From assembly GCA_025769875.1 (NCBI GenBank), contig JAGFNK010000047.1:119430-183429 (forward strand): a DNA stretch of 64,000 nt. Reading direction: 5' to 3'. This stretch comes from Russula earlei (lineage: Eukaryota; Basidiomycota; Agaricomycetes; Russulales; Russulaceae). The notes under the pieces were generated by a model, which saw nothing but the letters and a program-made list of their open reading frames with translations, did not search any database and was not told the origin of the DNA. A program made the position numbers and the translations under genes. This document shows positions 45,518 through 56,398 of the stretch, piece by piece (positions within the stretch are counted from its first letter, which is position 1; each line of letters opens with the position of its first letter).

Positions 45518-46758
45518 TAGGGTTTTTCTAGCCTGGCTTGGCCTGAAAGCCCTGGCTTTGGCTCAGCCCGAGGCGGCTTTGGCTTTCTAAAACCCCAGGC
45601 CGGGCCAAAGCCGTCAAACCCGGCTTGGCTCCGGCTTGGCCTGGCCTAGGCCACGGCTTTTGTACGTAAGATTTTCTGTATGTGAGCCTGCTGGCCACAT
45701 GACTTGTACCACCCCTGCGTGTTCACTTTCCCTTCGTCTTTCATCCCACTCACATCCCTCCTTCCAACTATCGTCATTCCTTTCACCTCACCCTCCTTTC
45801 CTCGCGTTCCCACTCTCGACGTCATCCCCACCACGTTGCCCACTCCATGTCAGCAGACTATGACAACGGCTCAATTCAATCGCCGTCGACGTCACTCACC
45901 TTGCCGCTCAACGCCTTCATCCCTTTGGTCTTCAAGTCGGAGCACGGCTCCTCCCCACACTTCGACCTACGGCACGACACCATCACCGTCCGGCTGCACA
46001 TCGCGCCCTCCCAAGACCATCCCTCAAGCATCTTCCTCGCATCTGCCACACATCTGCGCACACACCCGTATGACGCGTTTGTCATTGTCACCATCGCCTT
46101 ACCCGAGGGCTCGCTGCCCACAGCGCCTCGCCCATCGTCATTGCCGCGCTATTCGAGGGCTCGCTGCCCATAGCATCTCGCCCCTGACATCATCGCCGTA
46201 TTGCCTCGCGCTCGCGGATTCGCAGTAGGAGGACTTAAGAATAGCACTTTTGTATTTAAATATCAAATATATTACGGAGTCGTTATGTTCTGGAGAGCAT
46301 GATGAGGCATGGTAAGAGCATGGATTATACATGTGGAATGAGTGAAGTCCAGTGTACAACATGGTATGCTGTGGGACGAAGTGATCTAAGACTGAGGAAA
46401 GGGATTACGAGCAACCAACGTGACTGAGCATTGCACATTGACATATAGGCCACCAAAGCTTACATTGTACATGTACTTGACTCAAGCAAAAAGGAAGGTT
46501 GAGAGGGAAGCACAGATACGACGATGAAAAACGACAGGGAATGATGGTGTGTCCATGTCCATGCAAAGTTGATAAATTAAAGTTTGATGATTACCCCAAA
46601 TGATCAAAGCTGGGGCTTGACGGCCCAGCTTTGGCTTTTCAAATCACAGGCTGGGCCAAAGCCGTCACGAAGCCATCACTTTGGCCCAGCTCGGCCCGGC
46701 CTATTTCGGCCTGGCTTGGCCCGGCTCACGGCCTGAGGCCGGGCCGGGCACATCCCTA
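45518..46758. mobile_element. Non-autonomous hAT-type element (1241 bp)
   Basis: It is flanked by an exact 8-bp duplication GATGGTGG (45510-45517 and 46759-46766), the hallmark of hAT transposition. Ends are TAGGG...; the right end read on the minus strand is TAGGGATGTGCCCGGCCC. Both ends carry dense GGCTTGGCC/GGGCCGGGC-type subterminal repeats. No transposase is encoded. The interior is repeat block E. Confidence 0.85.
45670..46270 (+). repeat. Repeat block E inside the hAT element
   Basis: This matches 17710-18130 but with extra sequence in the middle, which encodes a frame containing LTLPLNAFIPLVFKSEHGSS, FDLRHDTITVRLHIAP and THPYDAFVIVTIA. I do not recognise the protein. It could be a captured host gene fragment or part of the original element. 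Confidence 0.55.
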
Positions 46759-46889
46759 GATGGTGGCCTGCCACTGCCTGAGTACACAAGTCCAAACTTT
46801 TTTTTCGGCCTCCGGCCAGACCCCCCCCCCTACCCAAGGTTCGGGATTCCCATTCCGCCACCTCCTTGATCGACGTGGCCTGTGTGTGC

Positions 46890-47518
46890 TATTAGCAAGC
46901 CATAACCTTCAGCCACCTAATCTCCGCTTCTTCGTCGGCCTCGGGACGTGGGGGGCTGGGAGGTTCAACGGCGCCAATTTCAGCTCGTCATACGTAGGAT
47001 AGGAATACCCCTTCCCCTCCACCTCAAGCAGCGATGCCGCTCCGGGTAGTGTTATCGTCGGCAGCGCTTCCTGATGTCGCTGGTGCGACGGCCCGGGAAC
47101 GGAAATGTGTGGCCGCTCGGCGGCCCGTGCTTGGAGCTGGCCGAAGGCTGACCGTTGACCTTCCAGTTGAGCTGCGTTCCTCCCCGACGGGGAACAGGAC
47201 CTTCGGTTTCGGGCGGCTTAACCGGGTTCACCTCATACCGGGGGTTGTAGAACACACGTTGTTCTGGGTACTGCATTGGCCTCGACCTGTAAGCAGTCAC
47301 CTCTCGCAGCTGTTTTTCATTCCACTGGCAGGGAATCCAGGTTTTCTTTTCCCGGGTGCAGGAGCCCTGCAATGCAAAAGTCAACTTGAGTGAAGCAACG
47401 GAGATTGAAGAGGTGGTCGCACCTAGGAAAATGTGAACGAAGCGCCAATGATGGAGCGATGCCTACAGCGAGGCAGAAAATGGTAAAAACCAACGGGGTG
47501 CGCATTGGTTTTATGGGT
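46890..47518 (-). CDS. Possible small secreted protein gene
   Basis: An ATG at 47518 opens MRTPLVFTIFCLAVGIAPSL followed by ALRSHFPR, a good signal-peptide pattern. A 56-nt GT-AG intron-like stretch (about 47384-47439) follows. The next exon has several open frames and I cannot choose between them: one gives a Lys/Arg-rich APAPGKRKPGFPASGMKNSC; a late frame ends EGKGYSYPTYDELKLAPLNL and KKRRLGG near 46912. Exon boundaries beyond the first are guesses. No homologue recognised. Confidence 0.3.
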
Positions 47519-48410
47519 GGGATGGCCGGTTTTAAATTGAGCAAGTCGTCGAGGTATCAGAAAATGTAGAATGTCTGTGTGTTGGTAACCAGTACAGTAT
47601 ATGAAACGAATAGGAGCACAGCTGGAGAGAATTGGAAGTTTGGAATCACGAGCGTTGGTTTTGACCTTTGGCGAGTCCCCTTTACTCTATGCAGATATTG
47701 TGATCAGCTAAATGAGATGTGGAATCCCATCGTGATGCCTGGTCCTGATCCTGATCCTGATCTGTACATTGAAGATTCCAGGGCTTGCTAGGCCTGATTG
47801 AAGGTGCCGATTTACAAATCGTTAAAGTATGGCATCACTCTGCGATCCACCCTCCCAATGCGGGTGGCAAGTCAGTGGCCCGCAGATGATCGAAACCGCC
47901 CCGTCGATCAAGTGCTTGTGTTGCAGCTGCAAACTGTACGACTGAGCGCAGCCCAGAACTTTGTGATACTCAACATAATGATGAAATACACGTCGAAGGG
48001 ACATGAGCGCGTCCTCGGTAAAGCAGCGCCAAGACCGAGTCACCAAACGATAATCGAGATCGGCTGTGGCGCAAATCCAAAAGATTATGTACATTCAAGT
48101 GAGGATCCGAGAGTGAGGGAGAGCGTGAGAGACGAAGGGTAAGCCCCGGAGTCCGGAATTCTGCATTTGTGTCATGCTCCAGATGATGAAAGTACCAACA
48201 ACTTGGCTTCATTAGTGGCAGATGCTGCTGATTCTCTCTTCGCGCCCGCCGAGCTCATCGCCTCCACGTCCGACGCATCGCAGGGATTCACCCTCCTCTG
48301 TCCTCTTGAGTGAAGCCAGCTTCGCTCCTACTCACTCGCGCGTCCAGACACGCTGCATGATGACTACATTGCACCGAAACCGCGCACGGGAGTTAGCTAT
48401 AATGCTTATA
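47519..48410. other. Intergenic, nothing recognised
   Basis: Short frames on both strands have no recognisable domain. A triple cctgat repeat sits near 47742-47760. Confidence 0.5.
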
Positions 48411-49815
48411 TCACATAACTAGTACCTCTAGCTTACGCATGAGGGTGTCATCGTCAACGAATGGCCCTCCGAAATAAACAGGAACTTGTAACATGTAATC
48501 GTCATCATCCTCCAGATATTGATCGAACACTTCCGCGACGCCTGAAGCTGCAAACACCCGGGCAATAGGCTAGACGAAGATTGCAAATTCGAGGGTCAGG
48601 TAATTGTATCATATTGCCGCCATTTCCACTTCCAAATTCTATTTCATCCCCGTCATTGAGGCGAATAGTGGCTGACACAAATTCTGGTCGAACCTCTCGA
48701 AAGAAATATTTCCACTACTTACTATATTATTTCGGGTTCAGGTCAATATAGGATCGTGAACTCACCTGATCGTTGACAAGTGTGGCTTCAATGCCCCAAG
48801 CTAGTAACTTATCCATTGATTCATGGGCATTGTTTTCGATATTGATGGCATTAGGCAGGGTGGTTTATCAGTTGGTGAACGTCCTCCAGCTTTCAATATC
48901 GTGCCAGTAAAAGTCTCAATCGCTTGATGTGACTGTGTCTGCGTAACGCATAAATCAGTGGGAAAAATAACCCTCGAATTGTCTCTACCTTGGAATGGAC
49001 GGAGAATGGGATGATGTGCGCGCAGCGTGGCTTCACAGCCCTAGCCCTAAGGTTGCGAAAAAAATCATAACGGGTAACAGGGCAACAAGCCCCATCGCGA
49101 TAAAGGATCTAAAGACCGTTTTTGAGCAACATGATCAGCAATAGATCGAAAATTTACAAGGTGTTTCAAAGCCGATTGATTACGATCAACGATGGCTAAC
49201 GATAACAACGATTCGATCTCATCTATACGTCCAAGGTCGGGAGTAGGATGTATACTCTCTTGGGGAGTTTTCTTTCCACCGGGATTTCTGACTGGGAGGA
49301 CAGTATTTGAGTGACAAGACCCATTGCGGGAGACCGCGCCTTACATGCTACGATAAGGTGGGAAAAGTAATGACTTGCAAGAGCGGTGAGATACGTGGTA
49401 TTCCCGGCAGTCTGTCTGAGCTCTTGGTGCACAATAGACGCCCAGTCACTCGGGCTGACAGAGTGATCGCGGTCGAGGTCGTCGACTGGTCACGAAAGAT
49501 TTAATACAGGTAACCACTGAGAGGAAGGAGGGCATCACCGAGTTGCTTCACAGCGGAAATTTCACATCTTGCAAGTTCCACCATAAATTCTCGAGATATC
49601 GTTTCCGGAGATGGGGAGTGCTCAATCAGAGCATGCAGGAGTTTGTGTGCTGGCACGTCGAAAGTCGAAGAGATCGCTCCAGCGGGTGTCGCAAGCCCAA
49701 GCGGCGGATTATCCACAGAGCCGTCTTTCCTTCCCATCAACTCCAGCAGCGCCAGGATGTAAGTTGCTAGGGAATCGTATGCCATGATTTGAGAAAAACA
49801 AACAGCGAATTGCAT
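48411..49815 (-). pseudogene. HNH-endonuclease domain protein, decayed or multi-exon
   Basis: Pieces of the agaricomycete HNH-nuclease family appear in order on the minus strand. The N-terminal part opens at the ATG at 49815 (ILALLELMGRKDG, REFMVELARCEISAVKQLGD). It is followed by ELRQTAGNTTYLTALASHYF, the HNH core DGACCPVTRYDFF with CAHIIPFS near 49030, then SMDKLLAWGIEATLVNDQ, an intron with GTGAGT, FVSATIRLNDGDEIEFG, LPDPRICNLRLAY, RVFAASGVAEVFDQYLEDDD and VYFGGPFVDDDTLMRKLE to the stop at 48411-48413. The junction LAY/ARVFAASG needs removal of one T (near 48571), and other frame changes remain unexplained, so it is probably a pseudogene. Such proteins are predicted nucleases of unknown role. 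Confidence 0.7.
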
Positions 49816-50885
49816 TCCAACTCGCTCCTAACGGCCACGTGACGCACCCATTTCACGTGGCCTCGTCCGTGATGTCCACCTCGATCGCCATGCAACAACA
49901 CATTCAAAAATGGGATCCGATTTGACCTGCTGAAGCAGAGACTACTGCTTCACTTTGGGGCTTTTTTTTTTCTCATTCCCTCCTTTTCCCTCCTGCCAAA
50001 CGAACAAAAAATGGTTTTCCGACTTTTCTTTGTCGTTGGGGAGAACATACTTTCTTCATTGACGAACGTCTGCATATCACGCGTTCATGGGGCCCTGCGA
50101 CCAGCACCGCCTGGGCAGCGCTGCCCTCTTGGACAGAGTCGGAGCGGGTGATGGAGAAGGCCACAAGGTTGTCTCCCGTGTCTCAAAATTGTCTCCTATT
50201 GAGAGTAGACAAGTAATCTACCACTACCACGGGTAGGCGAACCTTGTGACCACAAGAATAAATCACTTTTGTCAGACATCCCCGCCTTTGTGTTGACAAA
50301 CTCCAATGAGGCCCCTCTCCACCGACGCAGGCACTCCACAACATCATGGCGTCGTCAGCAGCGCCATGCATAGCGCCATGTTTGGACTCCACCGAAACCC
50401 CCCCAATGACGTCGACCTCTTCCAGCCACCCCTCGTCACAACCTTCACCGACCCAAGAGTTCTCCCTTACTTCACTCGACGACCTCGTTACCAACGCTCG
50501 CGGGCTGATCAACATCAGTAAAATGCTACTAGTACCGGATGTCACTTGAAAATTCCAGCAAATGAGCGACAAAAAACGCTTGCGCCTTACCATTGTGGGG
50601 GATGCCCTGCCAAATACAGTGGGCGTTCTGGTGGCTGTGAATAGTCAAGGAAGGCTTCGTGAATTTGAAAGAAACATACCATCGAGTATGGAACGCTTTT
50701 TCAGCCGCCTGAAATGTACAATCATGCCGCTTCTGGCACAGATAAAATATGGCAAAGACCAATCGCAATCCCCATTTTGGAATCAAAAAAAAAGGGACCC
50801 TGTCTTGTGATTCCGCACTTCTCATCGAGACCAGGTCCAGCCAGCCGATGATCTACCACGAACTGAACCCGGGGCCGTTCTTGTT
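49816..50885. other. Intergenic with a doubtful ORF
   Basis: A plus-strand frame at 50346-50549 (MASSAAPCIAPCLDSTETPP, then FSLTSLDDLVTNARGLINIS) has a protein-like composition but no known domain and is only 67 codons. Nothing else is recognisable. A T-rich tract lies at 49963-49972. Confidence 0.35.
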
Positions 50886-50892
50886 CTACTGA

Positions 50893-50973
50893 ACGCATAG
50901 TTTATTATCTATGTGCTCCGCGGTGTATGGAGAGATTCCTGCCACTCCCCACGTCCCACGTCTGTCGCTGAAG
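50893..50973. repeat. Short repeat shared with the MULE relic at 58.9 kb
   Basis: About 80 bases (gcatagtttattatctatgt, then gtgtatggagag, gccactccccacgtcccac) match 58852-58942. Here they directly abut the truncated end of F-box copy 7, so they mark the breakpoint that removed its 3' half. Confidence 0.7.
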
Positions 50974-51725
50974 CGGTGCCTCGATTTGGGCCAGTAAGTC
51001 CTCCAAGTACTCGTGACCGCCGCGGAAATAAAGTCCGGTGAGCGCGAGAAAGACAGAGCGTGTGAGCGGAGGTCGAGGTCGACTTGCTGGATCGGGGCGT
51101 GATCGACGGGAGTGGAAAGCAACGCGAAGCATGTCCGACAGGGCGGTGACCAAAGGGCGAAATGTACCCGGAATTGGGAATATTGCTTAGGTATTGGAAG
51201 ACAAAAGTGGTTTCGGAATTCCTGGAAATGGACACTGTTCCAACCAGAGAGATGTCTCAGACGTGGGGCTGATCCTCCTAAGAACGAATCTTTTAGAGGG
51301 GTCGCCCTGTTCTCTTTCACCCAGAAATGTCAGCTCTGGAAATGGTTTCTGCATGGCTGTTACGAATCTGAAGATGGAATTCCCGTCAAGTTGACTTCAC
51401 ACATGCGATAGTGGCAGTCCGACTCGAGGGCAGTAGCTTTGTTTTCCCAGTTCGAGTCCATCCACGACAAAATTTGGTTTAAACCCACCGGTAAGACTGG
51501 CCAGAGGTCCAGCATCTTCAGACACCGGTCTTTTTCCTGTGTAAACAAGGCGCAGGTTGAGGTGACGTGGGGATGCAAACACGATATTTCGCCATCTTTG
51601 ACAGACATGGACCAGTGTGCGCCATGTACACGACGTTGCCGAGACATCCACGTAGAAATATAGAATATTATGACAAGGACATCATTGAGGAGTGTGCCCA
51701 TTATCACCCGGTCCAAAATCAACTT
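50974..51725 (-). pseudogene. F-box protein, copy 7 (truncated remnant)
   Basis: On the minus strand MGTLLNDVLVIIFY begins at the ATG at 51701, and the F-box continues in a shifted frame (TLVHVCQRWRNIVFASPRH, LNLRLVYTGKRPVSE). It then runs through DSFLGGSAPRLRHL and a leucine-rich part in other frames to about 50980, where the homology stops at a repeat. At least four frame changes and loss of the C-terminal third make it clearly dead. Its 5' flank matches copies 1 and 6. Confidence 0.8.
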
Positions 51726-52776
51726 ATTATTGAGGCTGAGCAGAAAAGGCATACCCTGCGGACGTGGGCGATGACTTCCTTCCCACGAGTCTTCAGAGGG
51801 ACCACCTTGCCGATGCCGAAGAGGACTACATGAGATTTGGTTCACGTAAACTCGGGAGTGGATCTCGCTCGACTGTCTGTAGAAGCCAGATTGCTTGGAT
51901 TCTCCTACTATAAAAGGAAATTTGTGGGCAAGCAAGCGGTGCTTCAATCAGATGTCAAATAAAATAATGATTTTTACTTATATCAACTAATAAATAGTAA
52001 AATAAACGATTTCATCAGATTTGTGGGTCCGTTTCCAACAACGCACGCCACGCTCTCATACTCTCCCGAGGGAAAAACGAAACGATAACCAATTCGAGTT
52101 ATTTGCACGTACGGTTTCGCGATCGGAGGTCACCACGTCGTTGCCAACAACGGATCGAAACGAATTCGCGTAGAAAGTGCTCGTTCATTCACATTTATGA
52201 TCTGCCACTGTCACTCCCTTTTCCATCTACCGTCCTTCTTTTATGCTTCACTTTCTTTCTTTTCTTTTGCTGCTCGCGGTACGTTCGTGGACCGATTCTG
52301 AATGTCGTGGGCATGCTTCAAGTTGGCGAGGGAAGCAGGAGGAATTCATTCCCATTAGTTGGCTTAGCTGTTGCGTGCCCAATTTTCCGGCACATTCCGT
52401 TCATTGTTCCTACATGTAGATAATGTACCACACCTGCACTGACGTATGTTCATATTCGATGCAGTGCCCTTATGTGTGTGGGTGCCTCATGAATTTTGAC
52501 ATTGTTTCGAATTGACAAGGGAGGTGAGCATAAGTGTGCGCTTGAAAGGATCTGGACAAAACAGGAGCTGTGTCCTGCATTGGGTTCAAAGTATCATACG
52601 ACGTCATCATACGATGTCAGAAAGATACGAGATCTAAGCAATAGTACCATGACTAGGGTGCTTGGAATCGAAAATAATGATAATCGCGCAGAAGGTAGAC
52701 GGATACCAAATGCTAATTGGATAGAAAGTATGAGTATTCATCGATCATGGCTGTGCTAGAAAAATGATTCGGGGTT
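51726..52776. other. F-box 5' flank, AT-rich stretch and 3' flank of copy 5
   Basis: 51726-51900 is the conserved upstream block (gctgagcagaaaagg, gatgacttcct). 51955-52015 is AT-rich. From about 52400 to 52720 lies the subgroup A 3' flank also seen at 3440 and 56090. No gene. Confidence 0.6.
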
Positions 52777-54165
52777 TCACCAAGGGTAGACGGCCACAGG
52801 GTGACCAGTGAGTTCTCGCGCGGCGAGGAATCCCTCGATAAATTTCGGAACAGGTTCCAATGGCTGGAGGTCGCTCAAGAAAATGTTTTGTAGCGCGGGT
52901 AACACTCCTGCTACTCGTTCTTCGGCGAGCTCTTCCAGAGCTTGGCAAACATGTGGTGCAACACGTTTGGCTAGGCGCAGATCCTTCACAGCAGTGAATG
53001 GGTCAAAGAGTTCCACCCATCGAGTGGTATTCATGTTCCAGTGTGATAGTGGACTTGGATAAACAGGATCCCTGATGTCGAGCCGAACTAAAGTGGAGAG
53101 AAGGAAAAAGGATGAGTTGCAGACCTGGGCCAGCAATGAAAATAGCCGATCCAACTCTTTGCACTTGATTTCCAAGGAGAACTCCGGAGAGTCATTCGTT
53201 TCCCTGAAGATTCCAAATTGGAGTGTGTGATAATAGGAAGTGCACACAAATGCTCTGTTGCATGTCTTGAACGATTCTGTGCGACTGATCAACTGGCGAA
53301 GTTGTGGGACCACAAAATTGACGTCCACGAAGAATGTTATCTTAAGGTCGTTGAGAAGAGGTGCCTCGAGCTGGGCCAGCAAGTCCTCCAAGTACTCGTG
53401 AACGCCTTTGAACACAAGTTTGGTAAGAGACGGGAGGACTGAGCGTGTGAGCGGAGGTGGAGGTCGGCTTGTCGGATATCGAGGGGATTTGAATCCAAGG
53501 ACAACGGATTCAAGTCTGGACATGACCGACAGGGCGGTGCCCAAAGCTTGGGGCGAAAAGTAACCAGGTTCGGGAATATTCCAAAGTTGAAGGCTGGCAA
53601 GGTGATTGGCGGACAAAAGTAGTTTTGGCATTTCCGGAAATGGACAGTTTTGCAACGAGAGATGTCGCAGAAATGGGGCTGATCCACCAAAGAACGAATC
53701 CGGAAGGGACGTCACCGGAGTTCCTTCCACCCAAACGTCCAGTGTTTTCAGCTCCGGGAATGATTTTTGCATCGCTGTTGCCAATCTTTCCCAATGGGAA
53801 GTAGGTATGTCACAAATGATGATTGCACATATGCGATGGTGATGCTCCGAATCGAGGAAAGCAGTTACGTTTCGACTGATCGAGGATGAATATATCGTGG
53901 GACGTATCACCACCGGCAAGACTGGCCAGACGTCCAGCATGTCAGACATCGATCTCTCTCCTGTGTAAACAAGTCGTAGGTTCAGACGACGTGGTGATGC
54001 AAACACGACATATCGCCATCTTTGGCATACATGGACCAGCGTATGCCATCCGCTTGTTCCTATGTCCCGGTCATTGACATAGAAATAGAATATGTCCACG
54101 AGGACATCATCGGGCAGCGTGTTGATGGTTGCCCGGCCTAAAATCGATTGGTCGGTGGTCGTCAT
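52777..54165 (-). CDS. F-box protein, copy 5 (intact)
   Basis: An uninterrupted frame of 462 aa starts at the ATG at 54165 (MTTTDQSILGRATINTLPDD). The F-box continues VLVDIFYFYV and TLVHVCQRWRYVVFASPRR. The body has LDVWPVLPVVIRPTIY, LPDSFFGGSAPFLRHLSL, PGYFSPQALGTALSVMS, EYLEDLLAQLEAPLL and CQALEELAEERVAGVLPAL, and the protein ends HPVAVYPW. It is slightly shorter than copies 1 and 6, which extend past the final PW. It serves as the reference for the lesion in copy 1 and is presumed to be an SCF substrate adaptor. Confidence 0.88.
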   Translation of the reverse strand: MTTTDQSILGRATINTLPDDVLVDIFYFYVNDRDIGTSGWHTLVHVCQRWRYVVFASPRRLNLRLVYTGERSMSDMLDVWPVLPVVIRPTIYSSSISRNVTAFLDSEHHHRICAIIICDIPTSHWERLATAMQKSFPELKTLDVWVEGTPVTSLPDSFFGGSAPFLRHLSLQNCPFPEMPKLLLSANHLASLQLWNIPEPGYFSPQALGTALSVMSRLESVVLGFKSPRYPTSRPPPPLTRSVLPSLTKLVFKGVHEYLEDLLAQLEAPLLNDLKITFFVDVNFVVPQLRQLISRTESFKTCNRAFVCTSYYHTLQFGIFRETNDSPEFSLEIKCKELDRLFSLLAQVCNSSFFLLSTLVRLDIRDPVYPSPLSHWNMNTTRWVELFDPFTAVKDLRLAKRVAPHVCQALEELAEERVAGVLPALQNIFLSDLQPLEPVPKFIEGFLAARELTGHPVAVYPW

Positions 54166-54600
54166 GGACACGTGCAAAAGACATACTCAGGCAATTTTTT
54201 CCTTTCCACGAAGTTTGTATGGGACTACCAATCGTAGTCGAGGAGCGGGCGCAAGGCAGTAATGACTGGACGAAGCGAATGAGTAATGAGATGTTATACC
54301 GGCCTGGGAGAGGCCCAAGACGACTATGAGGCTTGGTCACTTCAGGGATGATGGCAATGAAGCTCGTTCAACGTACCTGCAAGAGCTCATCAGTGAGGAC
54401 GTAGCGTCTGGGGGTAACCAAAGTGATTGTGGAACTACCCTAAAGTGGAAAGCAAAGAAGAGGCAACCTTATAATAGGTTTACGTCGTAGTTGGCCTCCT
54501 CAGCGATCCGAGTCGAGTCGGACCTAGCATATCTCAAACCCGTGGAACGCTAGGAACCGCAGAGAACGGCTGGTCGAGAGTTCTGGCTGGATGGCGACAC
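54166..54600. other. Upstream region of F-box copy 5
   Basis: No frame of note. Short matches to the other F-box 5' flanks occur (gtacctgcaagagctcatca, gtgaggacgtagcgt). About 100 bases near 54180-54300 are not shared and may be a small insertion. Confidence 0.5.
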
Positions 54601-55800
54601 TGTGGTCCGACCAATTCGCCTGCTCTGCAGTAAAATTGTCCACCTGTACCGGTGTCATAGCTTCGACTGCCGATTATCATCGACAACGACAAACGTCTTG
54701 CTCTCTCCGTCGTGGTTCAACCTCGCGGTCTCCGCCCGCCTCCCCATCTCCCATCTGGTGAGTTCGGTGCCATTCCAACCCGCGTGTCCACGCCGCCGTC
54801 CATGTGCCTCGAGTTGCTACAGCGTTTCCGCGGAGTGTGATTTCCTCTTCAACTCTCGAGCCCGAGTCATCCGATCCCTCTCTCGGCTAACATGTCCTGT
54901 TGGTTGTAGTGCAACTCACTCACTCTCCGGGCCGACGAATTCCCATCTTCCCCAGATTCTGCCGCCACCTAGTCGCACGACTAGTAGCGTGGCATCGTCA
55001 TAGCTCCGAGATGAGGGTAGTGAGGATGACCTGCACGAGACCAATTCGCCGATCAACGACGAACGCGAATCATGATCATGCCAGGATGTCACGCTGCGCC
55101 CTGAGCTACGTGTATATCTGCAGCATCTGAGAAGGTGCCTTATACTCCTGTTCCCCCTTTGCCATCCCATCACCCTGCACGTCTTGTTCTACCAACTGCG
55201 GCATCATCCAGCTCATCCCAAACCGTCCAAGTGTAGCTGTGACCAACCCCACCACTGGCACTATCACGGCCGTGCCTCGTCCTAGCAGCGGTACTTCCCC
55301 CGCACCTCTTGCGCTGGTGCGTTTCCGCCGCAAGGACTCGCTTTTGTGGCCATGCCCTTACCTGCGTGCCATTACTAGTAGACGATCATGACGATGTCAC
55401 GGAGCTCGACATTGCCGACACAAGCACCCTCAGCGATGGCGATGCGTTCAAACGGTGATTGCAGAACAGCTATAATGGCGCGAAAGGTTGGAAGGAAGGA
55501 TAGTGTCAAGGATTAGGAGGAGGTCGAGTGTTTATGGGATGCACCCGGAGGTATTGTGTGCACAAGCACTGTGCGGGCTCACAATACACCGCTTTCGAGC
55601 GGCTCTCATGGGCCCCGGTCCGTACGGGTTGGCGCTTTCGCCACAACCGGGCACTTCCTGAGGCACACAACATCTGCGCCAGTGAAAACTCTCGAATCGT
55701 CCAATGGAGGAGGACTCGCAACGGTACTGCCCAACCATAACCAGTCAAAGGCAAAGATCAAAGCCTACTGCCGACGGAACAAATGCCAATGTCTCAGTAC
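54601..55800 (+). pseudogene. Unknown unit gene, copy e
   Basis: The most diverged copy of the unit gene. Recognisable parts are a start-like region (about 54680-54770), HSPGRRIPIFPRF near 54915, AVTNPTTGTITAVPRPSSGT near 55235, DDHDDVTELDIADTSTLSDG near 55385 and the tail SSNGGGLATVLPNHNQSKAK near 55694. Frames between the parts are broken. Confidence 0.5.
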
Positions 55801-56398
55801 CCAACACACGCGGGCTAACAGCGCGGAGGTTACGGCCAAGTCGGCAGCTTGCGATGCGATCATCGAGGTCATGCATCCTTCCTCGCAGTCGAATGCTAAG
55901 TGGGGTTGCAGACTACGGATCGAAATGAGTTTGCGAGGGAGGTGCTTACTCACTCACGTGCATGTTCAGTCCCTCCCTCTTTCCATCTGCAGCCCTTGAT
56001 CTACGCTTTTTCTTCCGTCTTTGGTTGGCGCAGTCGCTGCTTTCCCTTCCCGTTCCTTGTTTCTCCGTGTCGCAATATCAAGGTGGATGTAATATATCAC
56101 ACCTGTAGTGACGTGTATTCATGTTCGACATTCGACGCAGTGTCCTTGCGTGTAAGTGCCTCAAGAACTGCGTGACATTGTTGAGTGCGCACTTGGAAGA
56201 ATCCTCAGCAGATGACTGTTCCATATAATGGGAGCCGTGTTCTGCATTGCATTCAAGGTTTTATCGAGTTGGAAATATACGAAATCTAAGTAATGATACG
56301 GTAACTAATAAAGTTACTTGGATAATGACGAACGCACAGAAGGTACACGGTATCAGATGCTAATGTGATGAAATGTATACAAAATTTTTGTCTTGGTG
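55801..56398. other. 3' flank of F-box copy 6
   Basis: From about 56080 the sequence matches the subgroup A 3' flank (cacacctgtagtgacgtgta, gtgcctcaagaactgcgtga, gccgtgttctgcattgcatt). 55801-56080 shows nothing recognisable. Confidence 0.6.

Noticed and set aside
46760..47393. Plus-strand frames (80 and 119 codons) after the hAT element
   Set aside because: No domain or start context; the minus strand has a more convincing signal-peptide start in the same interval.
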